Below are positions 15,468 through 33,317 of a stretch of DNA of 64,000 bases, in pieces; the stretch's first letter is position 1; every line of letters begins with the position of its first letter. The notes under the pieces were generated by a model. The model had not been told where the DNA came from. It saw only the letters and a list, made by a program, of their open reading frames with translations, and did no database searches. The translations under genes were made by a program, and so were the position numbers. Origin of the DNA: Mesostigma viride (Eukaryota; Streptophyta; Mesostigmatophyceae; Mesostigmatales; Mesostigmataceae); NCBI GenBank assembly GCA_009746045.1, contig RPFO01000380.1:1223281-1287280 (forward strand). The letters are read 5' to 3'.

Positions 15468-16164
15468 TGTAACGACTAAAAATGTTGTGTTTGCAACAGC
15501 CTCAGTATCAACATTAGCGTGAAAAGATCTTTATACCTGGGTTGGAGTCGCGACAGATAACTTCACGTCCAGAGAAGCAATGAAGATGGATCTTCAACAG
15601 TTAAGGGAATGAGTCCCCACCCTTGTTAGACACAACAGACAATGTTATATCCAAGTCGACTATCTGTTGAAGTTATAGTTGACTTTTAGCGAGGGTTGTT
15701 TGTTTGATGAAACAAGGAATCCCTTGAATTACACCATAGCTTTAGCTTTCTTACACGCACACATGCACGGCCGCCACAATCAGTATAAAAGTCATCGTGC
15801 ACGCAGAGTCGGCTCAACCCTAACCCGAAAGAACCAATCAAAAGTGAGGATCACTCAAGGTAAGATCCTGTCCTCAGAATCCACAACACAGCACAAGGCC
15901 AGCACTACAGAATCTCCGTGACCTGGAACCAGATCCACCAGGTACGACAGTCTTAAAGAGAATCTATGACTGGCTGAACTAAACCATACAAAGTACCCCA
16001 CGTGGATCAGGCCACGACCAATGAGGGTAGAACAATAATTCGACAGATCTCAGCAGGCCTATACTCATACGTCGAAGCCTCCTAACTATCCAAATAATTG
16101 TCCCCAAGAACTCATGATAAGGTCACCAGTAGGAAAACTTTGGATGTAACATTTGGTTGTTACA
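15468..16164 (-). repeat. LTR (3' LTR in element orientation)
   Basis: 697 bp. It differs from the right copy at about three visible sites: T/A in TTTGTTTGAT, G/A in CATACGTCG and one extra T in TTGTCCCC. Confidence 0.93.
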
Positions 16165-19100
16165 TATCTCCCCCTCAAGACAGGAACTCCCAGTTCCTAG
16201 AAGCCAAGAAGAATAAACAACAACCTACACAAGAACAACACAACAATAAACAGGAAGTCCACCATCTCTTGGGACAAGCAGATGGGTTTTTACATCCCTG
16301 AAGCCAGGGCCTCCTATCTCATAAACATCTAGTCACAGGTGCTTAAGGAAGACAAGTCACATCCTTATCCACTACAAGCCCAGATAATCACAGCAATACG
16401 GGAAGTCATCCCGTCATCATTCTGGAATTCTGGAACTCCGGACTGGAACATCAGAACTGGAATGGAGCCCCCCCATCATCCATCCTGGAATCCCCCCCCT
16501 CACACCACAATCCAAAGCCCCCCTTTCCTTCTCAGCCCTGTTCCTCACAGGCTATACCAATCCCCATTCAGGCCACCTTGCCATTGGGTCCACACATGGG
16601 AAACTGCCCCACCACGTGGGCCAACTCTGGCCAGTTCCTGCTGACCTTCAGCACCATGCAAGTCTCAGTAGCCCCTGCCACCATCTGGACAGCATAGCGG
16701 AAGCATGCCCCAGGAGAGGAGCACCACAGACTGACTCGCCGGGTCCATCACCCAAGTAGAGGACGTCTTGTGCCTGCTCACCCCTGATCTGTACGCTCAC
16801 CAGAACTGCAGAAAGGTCTTGACCACAGACCACTTAGCACCTATCAGGGCACCAGCACCCATAGTGGCATCAGACGGACCCTAAGTTCCACAGTGTACTT
16901 GGGCAACCCGGATTGCAAAAGAGGTAGAAGTCTCCAAAGGAAAACACCTTCTGGCTGAGCTGGAGAAAGAAGGAACCAAATCAAAGTCACCCTTCTGAAC
17001 TGAAACTCCAACAGCTCCCTGTAGGAAGCCTCTCCCATACTCACTGGCTGCAACTGAGTAAATGCCTCCTTCAAGGCCTCAGGTAAGGCTGCTAGCATGT
17101 CCTGCCCCTCAGTAGGCCTCATATCAAACTCAGGTCCTGGTGACAATGCATACATCCTATGCAGCAGATGAGCCACAAAAAGGGGAGCCACTCTCATACA
17201 GGCTGGTGTGCATACATGAACCACGTCTTAATCATACCAGGCATCAAGCCCTAGGTGAACAACTCCATATGTCATATGTCGGGGTACAACACAGAAGTCA
17301 CTCTCCATGTGCCATCCAGGCTCAGATCCCCTCAACTATCCTCAGAAGCTGGTCACCAAGATCTGGATGTCATCTCAGCTTAGTCCCACCAAACTCCCCC
17401 AAGAGTCCATCCCACTCAACTCAGATCCCAGTCAGATTCGATGAGTCCACATGAATCCAGGAAGGAGTCAACAGGGTCAAGGCACCTAAGCCAAACAAGG
17501 TGAGGCCACTCCAGGTTCTGGGACACCACCCTCCCTCAGCTAGAGTCCACGGGTGAAGGACAAGCCTGACATTCCCAGGGATAACGGGTCATCCACAGGG
17601 ATCCATGCCATGAATACTGACAGCTCTCACTGCTTGATCAGGGCAGGAAGCAGAGTGTCATGTAGCAAGGCTAACCCTCTATACAGCCAACCCCCCATAA
17701 TTAACTTGGGCTGCCAGGGTCCAAGGCTCATCAGGTCATAGCAGGCTGGATGGATGCCAAGAATGCTCAATCCTAACACAGGGCTGGCATGAGCTTCTGC
17801 TGCAGCAAGTCCAAGGCCCGCTGACACCCGGCAGTCCACGCAAACTGGAACGAGGAAACGTCAACAGCGCCCCAGGTGGAAGTGCAGTCACCAAGAGACA
17901 GGAGCAATCCAGCAGGAAGACGTCGCCAACAGGGTCGCCTCATGAAGAGCAAGGTTATCTCAGAAGTACGCCCATGAGGCCGTGGACAGGGTTGTCTCCA
18001 GTGGGTACCCGTCAGCAGGTTGGGGAGATGCAACAAAGCACAGCCAAAATAGCCCACCGATGGCCAGCGAAACCAGGATACCATCAGGTTCTATGAGGAT
18101 AGTCAGGGATCTATGAGGAGACCCAGAAAAGATGAACTGAAATCCCAAGGTGTCTCCACGCTATGATCCTCATAGATCTCCTCCCCACCAGAACAAAATT
18201 TCCCCCCCTCCAGTCGCACCCACAGGAGTAAGAGTGAGGTAAAGCCACATCTCCTTAGTAGCTAGTACTCTCAACCCATAGCCAGTGGCTTTTTATGAGC
18301 CAAGGCACACTATTTCTCCATAAGATGCCTGGGAAACCATCCACAGCCTTGATAGGGATAGCAAAAGATCCGTAATGCCTCACCAGCATTATGAACGGTA
18401 TGCCCCAACTGGTAAAGCGTAGCACACGCTACCCCATGCAAGGTTTAGACGCAGCCCAATCCCCTGCACGCCCTGCTCCCCACACAAATCCCCCTCAGCA
18501 TAACTGGTAAACTGGAGACTACCAGCATGCCTAATAATTCCACCCCTCTGCGTAGAATAAGCTGTAATAATCCTGGTATCAACTTCCCAAGATTGACAGC
18601 ATAACCTAGCAGGAACAAACGCCATGGAATACGCATAAGGACAGAGGCCCAGCCAACCATAGAAGGGTGGGGGAGGCCTGTCTCTCAGCCCACTGACCCA
18701 CTGGTGGCCTGCAGGGTCTCTCTATAACGGCGTCCTATGCACCTCATGACTAAAGATGGGATGGGCACTACAGCAAAGTGTCCAAGACGGAGTTGCATAC
18801 AGGGCAGCTTGAGAGCAAACTGAAAGCAATCACCAATCAGGCAACTGATGTGCTCAAGCTTGGCAGGGCCCCCAGCAACAACATCACTCCCCGCAACCAT
18901 CCAGGTGGCACTACCATGCAAGGTAATGTGGGCATTAGGATCGAAGGAGCCCAAGACAAGGTTGCACAAGTAGGGCAGCATAAGGGTATGCTGGATGAGG
19001 CCATCAGTCATCAAACAGATACACCCTCAGCTTGGCAGGGCCCTAGCAAGTAGACTGAACAATGTCCCCCTAGTCAAAGCATGGAAGGTAGTATCCATGT

Positions 19101-20640
19101 TCGTGAACCACGTAGACTGCCAAATAGTATTAATGTCAGTGTACCACGGATACTGATGCATATGAGGCAGGTTGTAAGGGTGGTAAAGGGCTGAATGGGT
19201 CCCTCAACAAACCCACACCTCTAAGCTCATGTGAGCCCCCGCCCAGCACCCAGTAGTCCAACTCCTCAATTAAGAGGCAACGGAGTGGGCACCATTGTCA
19301 TCACTGTCATGCCAAAGATTCCAGCCGGCCCCACAGTTGTAGCTCCGTTGATCCCGCCCATCATCCAACCCACAAGGACATCCTACCCATGCAAACATGA
19401 TGCCAGACCCCCCGTGCAAGCAGTCCTATTCATACAACCATCATGCTGTGCAAGCAATCAGCTCAAGGGCGGATGGTGTACTATCAAGACAACAAGCCAT
19501 CCTGGCACCATGCAAGCAAGGATAAGTCCATAGCAGGGCAAAGCAAGGGTAGGAGGTTACTCATCTGCACACGGCTGGCTTGATGTCCACCAGCAGGCAG
19601 GACCCAACACAGCGTCAGGAGCAAGCACCAGCATTACAGATACGCGTCACTTGGGCGTCCCCAAGTCACCAGAGTCCCAGCGGCCACCATGCAGTGCTTG
19701 ATGAAGTCTCCACCATTGAGTGCTTGCAGTCACCACCAACAGCACTAGTCAACCACCAGGATACTCTCCAGCGTCGCCTCCATGCACCATGTCCGCCATT
19801 GACAAGTTACCAATCCCCCACTGGCCTCAAGTCCCCAATAGGCTACTGCCACCACGCCCAATCAGCGTTGGACCACCCCCACATGTGGGTAGTCAACACA
19901 GCGGTTGCCTGACTGGACAACCAAGACTAGCTGCTTGCGCCGGTCACGCGATGGGGAAGTGACTAAGCTGCTTTAAGGAGGCCTGGAACGGACACCAATG
20001 AGCCTGGCTCCAGAAGCTGCTTGGAAGAATGACCACATGCTGTCAACTTCCCGGACTGAACGTCAATCAGCTGCCAGAAGGAGCCAGCAACCTTCACTAT
20101 GGCACTCAGAAAAACTGCCTAGTAGGCAAACCACAGACTGCCAACCTGTCAAGACAGCTGACTCTAACATGGCTACTACCAAGTGCCAGGTAGCCAGAAC
20201 TCCTAAGCCTAAGGAGTGACAAGGGCCTGAGGTGGTCCAACAGCCCGCACAACTGCCCAAAAGTCAAGAGAATGGGCCTAAAAGCGCCTTGCCCAGTGTC
20301 AAAAATTCTGATCTGAGAACTATATCAGATATATTCACAGATAAGAACTATGACAGCAGCCCTGGTGTCCATACTTGCTGTCCTAGTGCACCTCCTAGGC
20401 CCAACAGGGGCCATCTGCCAACAAGCAGTGGTAACCATCATGTCCTCGGAGAAGTAAATGTGTGGTCACAATGGTCTGGCGCAGGTAAGGGCCCCAACTG
20501 GCAAGTGACCCACACCCCACTTGTAAGGGGACGTTGTCAAGCAAGTGGTCCACCCCCTCTGGGAACGTGTGTCAAAGGACACCGTCTGGCAAGTGGGCAA
20601 CCCATGCAAGAGACCCCTGGCAACTCATGGGTGCCCGTGT

Positions 20641-20895
20641 GATACCCTCCGGGGGACAACCTACTGCAGGTATCCCGATGTCCCCTGATGTGGTGGCATC
20701 TACCATGCCATATGCCTCCATGATAGCATCTGGCAACCCTTTGGCAGACCTGGGATATCCAACTCATGTGATACCCTTTTGGGGACAACCCACTGCAGGT
20801 ATCCCGATGTCCCCTGATGTGGTGGCATCTACCATGCCATGTGCCTCCATGATAGCATCTGGCAACCCCTTTGGCAGACCTGTGATATCCACTCC
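20641..20895. repeat. 129-bp tandem duplication inside the LTR element
   Basis: Text from GATACCCTCC at 20641 recurs with a shift of 129 bp (GATACCCTTT at 20770). This produces a repetitive minus-strand open frame that is not judged to be a gene. Confidence 0.8.
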
Positions 20896-22235
20896 CCCGC
20901 AGAAATTTTCTCAGGGTAACTAGACACAGCTGTCCAAGTATGATAGTGGAAACCCCGTACCTGCTGTTGTTCTGCCCTGGCATGTGTGATGCCGTCTGGA
21001 AATTACATTGCAGACAGCCAGGATGTCCACTCCCCCGCAAAAAATTGCTCAGGGTAACCAGACGTAGCTGCCACCAATCTGGACCACTCTGGACAACTCC
21101 TAGGGAGCTCGCCCTTTCCATAGTACCATGTTGATAGTGGGAACAACTCAGATGCCGTTGTTCTCCTCCCCACCAAAACCAAACCACCATCCACGTGGGA
21201 GGAACCAAAGCTCCACCTAGAACGCCTCCACTGTCATGTTGCTCAACAAGAAAAGGAAGAGTTTCCCTCACAACTGAAATAAATGTTTGGCGACGCGTGA
21301 ATTAAGAACGTGCCACAGTCCTTAAACAGCTAGGGTAGGCTGCCCATGCAAAAAGAAAGGCAGCCATGAATCCCTACTGTCCGCTCATCCGGAGCCACCC
21401 TCAAAAGACACGAGGTGTAACCTGAGCCACACCGTAACAATGTCGTCAAAGAAAAGCAGCACCGGGAAAAAAACAACCTGAGACAGCGACGTAGTCAGGC
21501 GGTCGCGGTGGTGGTCGTGCGTGCAGCCGCAACCCGGAAGCCGGGTGATAGGTGCCGTCGGCAGCAACAGTGCGTCGGCTCAGCCATAACCCGTAGCGCC
21601 ATGTCAGCCTGGCGGAAAACAGAGCCGGCAGGAAAAAAAAACAGCTCCTAGCAGGATTCTGGAGCCGGACCTGCTGAGCTACTGGACCAACACTCCGCAT
21701 TGCCCTGCTCGAAACGTAGCAACACTTGCGTAATGCTAATATATAAAGATGTTTGGAGCTAGGAGGAGACTGCGGCGTCAGCAGCCACGACAGACAGGGC
21801 GGTGGTCGGACTTCAGCACGATGCGGCCAGCCAGCCGACAGCCCGTAAGTAAGTACGCTTGTCTATGAAATATTGCACGAATCCAAATAGTTGACGTCTG
21901 GGAGTAGATGAAAAAACCCTTTCATCACCGGTCGTCCGTTGAGCTGCTAAAGATGTGGTTGCATCTTCAACTCTCTTACTTCATAACGGTGGTTGTGTCT
22001 CCGGGTTACTCATCACTCCATGGGTCGCGCATGCCGGACTGGGAAGACGTTAGAGACTTGTGAGCTCAAAGCAGCTCTCAGAGCAAGACTGTCACATAAG
22101 GATGAGTCACACTCTAAAAACTGTCCGAACACACAGCATAACGTACCCTCTCTGGGTCGGGCATGACTTTCATTGTTAACCGTGAACTAATACTATCAAG
22201 ATCACCAACACCTAGGTAGAAACCTCCGATACCAA

Positions 22236-22931
22236 TGTAACGACTAAAAATGTTGTGTTTGCAACAGCCTCAGTATCAACATTAGCGTGAAAAGATCTTT
22301 ATACCTGGGTTGGAGTCGCGACAGATAACTTCACGTCCAGAGAAGCAATGAAGATGGATCTTCAACAGTTAAGGGAATGAGTCCCCACCCTTGTTAGACA
22401 CAACAGACAATGTTATATCCAAGTCGACTATCTGTTGAAGTTATAGTTGACTTTTAGCGAGGGTTGTTTGATTGATGAAACAAGGAATCCCTTGAATTAC
22501 ACCATAGCTTTAGCTTTCTTACACGCACACATGCACGGCCGCCACAATCAGTATAAAAGTCATCGTGCACGCAGAGTCGGCTCAACCCTAACCCGAAAGA
22601 ACCAATCAAAAGTGAGGATCACTCAAGGTAAGATCCTGTCCTCAGAATCCACAACACAGCACAAGGCCAGCACTACAGAATCTCCGTGACCTGGAACCAG
22701 ATCCACCAGGTACGACAGTCTTAAAGAGAATCTATGACTGGCTGAACTAAACCATACAAAGTACCCCACGTGGATCAGGCCACGACCAATGAGGGTAGAA
22801 CAATAATTCGACAGATCTCAGCAGGCCTATACTCATACATCGAAGCCTCCTAACTATCCAAATAATTGCCCCAAGAACTCATGATAAGGTCACCAGTAGG
22901 AAAACTTTGGATGTAACATTTGGTTGTTACA
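22236..22931 (-). repeat. LTR (5' LTR in element orientation)
   Basis: 696 bp, near-identical to 15468-16164, with the primer-binding site immediately to its left at about 22223-22235. Confidence 0.93.
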
Positions 22932-23103
22932 GATACCCAGAGCCCACATGAGTTAATTAATTAATTTTGTTTGTTTGTTTGTTGAGTCCAGTCCTCAGCC
23001 CCCGGAGTTAATTAATTAATTTTCTTTTGTTTTTTTTATGGTTTTCAGCCAGAACATTTTCCAGAAGCTAATTATTTAGTTAGAACTTCCAATGCGGGCG
23101 GTG

Positions 23104-25497
23104 TACTATTTTCAGGGCTCAGCGCAGCCGCCAGGCTGCGTTGTGTAGAGCCGGAGCGTTTGCTCGTCATAATATTGCGTGATAGATTCGGGGATAGAAT
23201 ACATATCGAGCGTGTGCGATATGATATCAATGGATACGTGCTACATGATCTCCCAACTGAGTCATGCATGTTATAATTTAATTAGACCCGGCCTGTTGGA
23301 TAGGAGACCCCCGGCCGGGCACCATGCATGGGCCTTCGCGTCTTTCCTCTCGATCAGACATCTACCCTATAGTCCTTCCACGGAATTGGATCGCCATGCG
23401 TCCAGGCATGGTTGTCTCCTTGATAGTTGTAGATCACTTCATGATGATGATCGAAAAAATTAAAGTGCATGGCCCGGTATTTCGTCATATGTGCACGCAA
23501 AAGCACCATGCGCAGTGAAGGCCTGACAAAGTACAACCTATCAAGGAGACAACCAGCGCAGGCCAGAAATATGGTTATTACTGGAGTTATTTGATTGAGG
23601 ACCAAAACGACACAGTCAAACTAGACAGTTTATGCATGTAGCTGGGTGTGCAAAGGTTGAGAACATATCAAGTCCCATATCAATTGAGACAAAAGTATTC
23701 CATCCATCTTCCTCCCCTCCGTTCCATCGGCACCCCCATCTTCCACTGCATGCGCATCCACCGGCCCCCATCCCCCCTCCTCGATCGTTCTCTCCCATCC
23801 AGCAAGGGAATATGTGCTACATGCTCTACCAACGGAGTCATGTTATAATTTAATTTTTAATTTTTTTAACTATTCCTAGACGCATGGCAGTCACGTACAA
23901 AACTATGAATTAATGAATTAATGGCGATCCCATTTGTATGAGATGGTCCGACATGTTGTGAATCCTAATTATCGGTTGAACAACAGCTCAGCATAGCAAT
24001 GAAATGCCTCCCATCTCCTTTTTCAGCCAGCATCCCGTACATGTCATCCTTGCCCATCAAGTAGCTACAGTACACCCACCACCATTGTAAGTAAGTACTT
24101 GCATGTCATGAGCATGGACATACCACGTAGTACTCTGCTAATCTCATTAGGAAAACAAATAAAAAAACACCATAGGGCAATGCATCGTTGTCCTCGTGTT
24201 CGAGGCCTGTGATGGCCGCCTTAGTACAAGCCCATTTCAAACATGCTGTTGTGCCTGATGTTCGCAAGCACAGCACCACGCAGGTGAGCCGCATGGGAAG
24301 TTTTCTGCCGATGATCAGTCCAGTTGAACCAAGGCCAGCAAAGCGCTGAGGAATCCATGTGCCATCGGTGATACATCAGCAGATAACTAAGCTGTGGAGA
24401 GCGATATATGCCCGAGGTCGGCATGTCTCGTCCCCGCTGCAGGTCTGCTGGTAAAGTTTCCGATACTGAACCTGTAAGTCTTAGTCTGCATTTTGTTCGA
24501 GAGACCCCTACAATCGTCCCACAGCCATTAGAGACTGTGCCATTCCTGATCACGTCCCATTCCCAGGATCCTATCTGTGTTCTAAAAAAAAAAGACTAAA
24601 TACAAGACATTGTTCACCACAGGCAGCTCCAAGTAAACCGGCAGCATGCAGTTGAGAGGCCTTGCATGCCCCTCACCCCGCCACCCCGACCAGCCAGAGA
24701 CGGTTGCTAGTGCCCCTGACGTGCAATTGGCTAGTCTACCAGCGCTTGGAGAAAAAGGTCACAGCCCTATAGCCTGGGCCGTACCATCAAGCAAGCGCTT
24801 AGGGGATGGGGCTTCTCAAGCTGCCGAATACTGTTCCTCACAAGCACTAGCTTGAGGCCAACTCAACCACTGCAGAGCCAGCCAGCCTGGTGGCGATGGA
24901 ACATAGCACTCAGAAGCTCTGATTGCCTTGTGTAATGTGCAGCAGGCATCACAATCCGGGGAAAAAAGGAGCCCGGATGCAGACGGGCTGTCTGCCTTCC
25001 ACCCCCACTGACGGTGTTGTCCGTGTGCGTGCCTGCTGGCTGGATCGCCTCCCCAGAGGCAAGGTGTCGCCCTCTGCATTCACTTTTATTGCCGGGTGTG
25101 ACTTTCAACTTGTCCTCGGCATGGTCGCAACGAGGATGATATCCCCAACGTTACACCCCCCCCATCCCCTGCTCGCCACCTCATGGCCCTACTTGCAACA
25201 CAGGCATCCCTGCTAGGAACTACTAGTATGAAGTAACTCGACCAACTGGGATAAAACACAGGGGCAGTGACCAGCGCCATCCTGCGCGAATCGCTGGGTG
25301 CACATCACGCCAGCCCATGTCGCCACAGGGATCGGTCATGAGGCTTCGCGGATGAAGCCTAAGCAGCGGGTCAAACTGTCCCGCTGACCACAAGACCTCT
25401 CAAACGACTGATCTTGAGATCTCTGTAATGTTTTATCACAAGACCTCCCTTATGGACCGCAACCATAACTAATCACGAGACAGCTATAGGTGACTCA
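23104..25497. other. Intergenic; repeat remnants only
   Basis: Contains a 15-bp inverted pair GGTTGTCTCCTTGAT (23410-23424) and ATCAAGGAGACAACC (23540-23554), which matches the inner ends of the inverted arms at 13.5 and 14.8 kb. From 25380 to 25500 the text CACGAGACC or CACAAGACC recurs. No gene recognised. Confidence 0.5.
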
Positions 25498-31547
<6,050 letters not shown>

Positions 31548-33317
31548 AACTGTTTCTGCACGGATAAAACGACGCCGAGCATAAATCCAAAATACAAAAA
31601 ATACACGAAGAATGTCCACGAGACAGGAAGGCGGGGATTAATTAGACATCAGCTTTACAATCTAAGCGACGTAAAAAATGAAAATTGTAATTTTAGCTGT
31701 CTTATGTGCAAAATAAAATGAAGGGCAGCGAACAAGTCAAATATCAGGTCGAACGGGAAAAATACCATATGCATAATAAAATAAGGAAACAAGAGGGGGG
31801 AAACGGCTATCCCAAAAAACAAAATATTTCAAGAAAAAGACATGAACATTACCTTTGATAATCAATTTCGAGATTTATCTTCCAGCCAAATTGCGCATTG
31901 TCGCTAACTCTTAGTAAAATACGCGCGGTTTGCCTTACCTCGTTGATTGTCAAACACGCCCGGCTTCATCAACGTAACAACAGCTCGTCAGGCTTCAACG
32001 CATCGTGCGAGTTGCGTCCCCGATCGAAAAAATCGCGTCAACCAAGGGCCGACACTTGTCTGTCATGGTGGTTGGGGGCCCGCAAGTTGCATAAGGCCTC
32101 CTGTTAGTGTGGTATCTACAGTATCTAAGAAACGTGGTAGTCCGTACAGCATCTCGCCACGAAGGGCAAAGATTATGTAATTAAGCTGCCGGGCCGTACG
32201 TATCAAGCCTTTTCCTAGTTGGCAGCCTTTTGCCCAGATGAAGATTCAGATTGGGCCCCTGTTGCAGCCAAAATCTCTAGTGTACCGTAGCCAGACTAGC
32301 CTGACTCAAGACTCAAGAGTCAAGACTGCCACTACCCGTGACCCACTACGTACTGTACTGTAGCCAGCGAGCTGACCCGCGCGGCCGCGCAGTCCTCTTG
32401 TCAGTACCCCCCCCCACACGCTTAAGATTCCCAGGCTGAAGATCTTGAGACCCTGGATTAAGAAATTTCAGGTAAAAGATCGCAGGGCTCAGGGCTGGTT
32501 TTGGGCAAAAGATCTTAAAGTAGGTACAAATTGCTGGTCAGCGGTAAGTTAGTGTACTTACTGTACAGTATGCGATTATGTGCTCAGGTATACAGGTATT
32601 CACGCCTTAAGTTGGGTTGGCTTAAGTTGGGTTCACGCCTTAAGTTGGGTTGACCCCTCAAAAACCTCGAACCCAACTTAAGGCGTGAATGCCTGTACCG
32701 CATCAGGTTTAAGATCGCCTACAGTACAGCTCTCAACTATAAGATCGTCAGCCCTGGATTTGATTATAGGGTTTCAGATCGCATCCCTGGGTCGGCCAGG
32801 ACCCAATCTTAAACATGTGTGTGTGGGGTGTATTCGCTCAGCTGTCTACTCACGCATAAAGCCGATATTCGTAGCGGGGGGGGACGGCCTCGTTCGATTG
32901 TCTGCGCGTAGTACGGACATTGCCCCGCTGGCGTCATTCCCTGCAGAAGAGAAGAACCTGCCAGCTTCACGTGACCACCGCTGACCAGGACTTCAACGGA
33001 CCAAGGTGCATGCCAACGTACACGCACTCGCATTACATAGCCGAAAGACTGATGACTGCAGCAACGGATCGCTGCCATGGCATGCAACGCCGCACATGTG
33101 ACTGAGGTATGCTAAGAGGTGATAAGAATGAGCAACACCCTCTCAGCAGCAAAAAATTCATGAGATGTTTTTGGCATACCGAGGATCGGCATTCACGATT
33201 CCGTTGAATGAAAATCCGTATCATTGTTACATAAAACGAAATATAGTAATTTGCCCGGCACTAATCGGCACACCGTTTCCGCGCCACGGGCACTAGCTTG
33301 CGCGACGACGGCTCGAC
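31548..33317. other. Divergent intergenic region, AT-hook gene / p24 gene
   Basis: About 1.77 kb between the two start codons, holding both promoters. It includes a run of AAGATC-type repeats (32430-32530) and the foldback element at 32590-32699. No coding signal recognised. Confidence 0.5.
32590..32699. mobile_element. Small foldback/MITE-like inverted repeat
   Basis: The arm TTCACGCCTTAAGTTGGGTT (from 32599) is mirrored by AACCCAACTTAAGGCGTGAA (ending 32689), extended outward by TACAGG and CCTGTA. The loop holds two further CTTAAGTTGGGTT copies in direct orientation. Related fragments lie at 9.12-9.30 kb, so it is dispersed. Confidence 0.7.

Larger units (their letters stand above)
15468..22931 (-). 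mobile_element. LTR retrotransposon, 7.46 kb, non-autonomous, young
   Basis: The two LTRs (697 and 696 bp) start TGTAACGAC and end GTTGTTACA. The 5-bp target GATAC is duplicated at 15463-15467 and 22932-22936. Read on the minus strand, the primer-binding site next to the right LTR is TTGGTATCGGAGG (Met-tRNA type) and the polypurine tract next to the left LTR is TTGAGGGGGAGATA, so the element runs right to left. The 6.07-kb interior has no intact gag or pol; only short broken frames are seen, one of them with a WTAGCQRALDLLQQKL block near 17.8 kb that recalls the RT-RNase H junction of Ty3-type elements. It probably depends on enzymes from elsewhere. Confidence 0.9.
15167..23103. mobile_element. 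Stowaway-like MITE copy B, inverted, split by an LTR retrotransposon
   Basis: TA-bounded (15165-15166 and 23104-23105). The two pieces 15167-15467 and 22937-23103 add to 468 bp, exactly the length of copy A, and match its reverse complement closely. The LTR element plus one 5-bp target copy accounts for the gap. Confidence 0.9.

Noticed and set aside
20537..21271. 244-codon minus-strand frame in the LTR element
   Set aside because: Its repeats reflect the 129-bp tandem duplication. It has no Gag, protease, integrase or RT motif and has Trp/His/Gly-rich low-complexity text.
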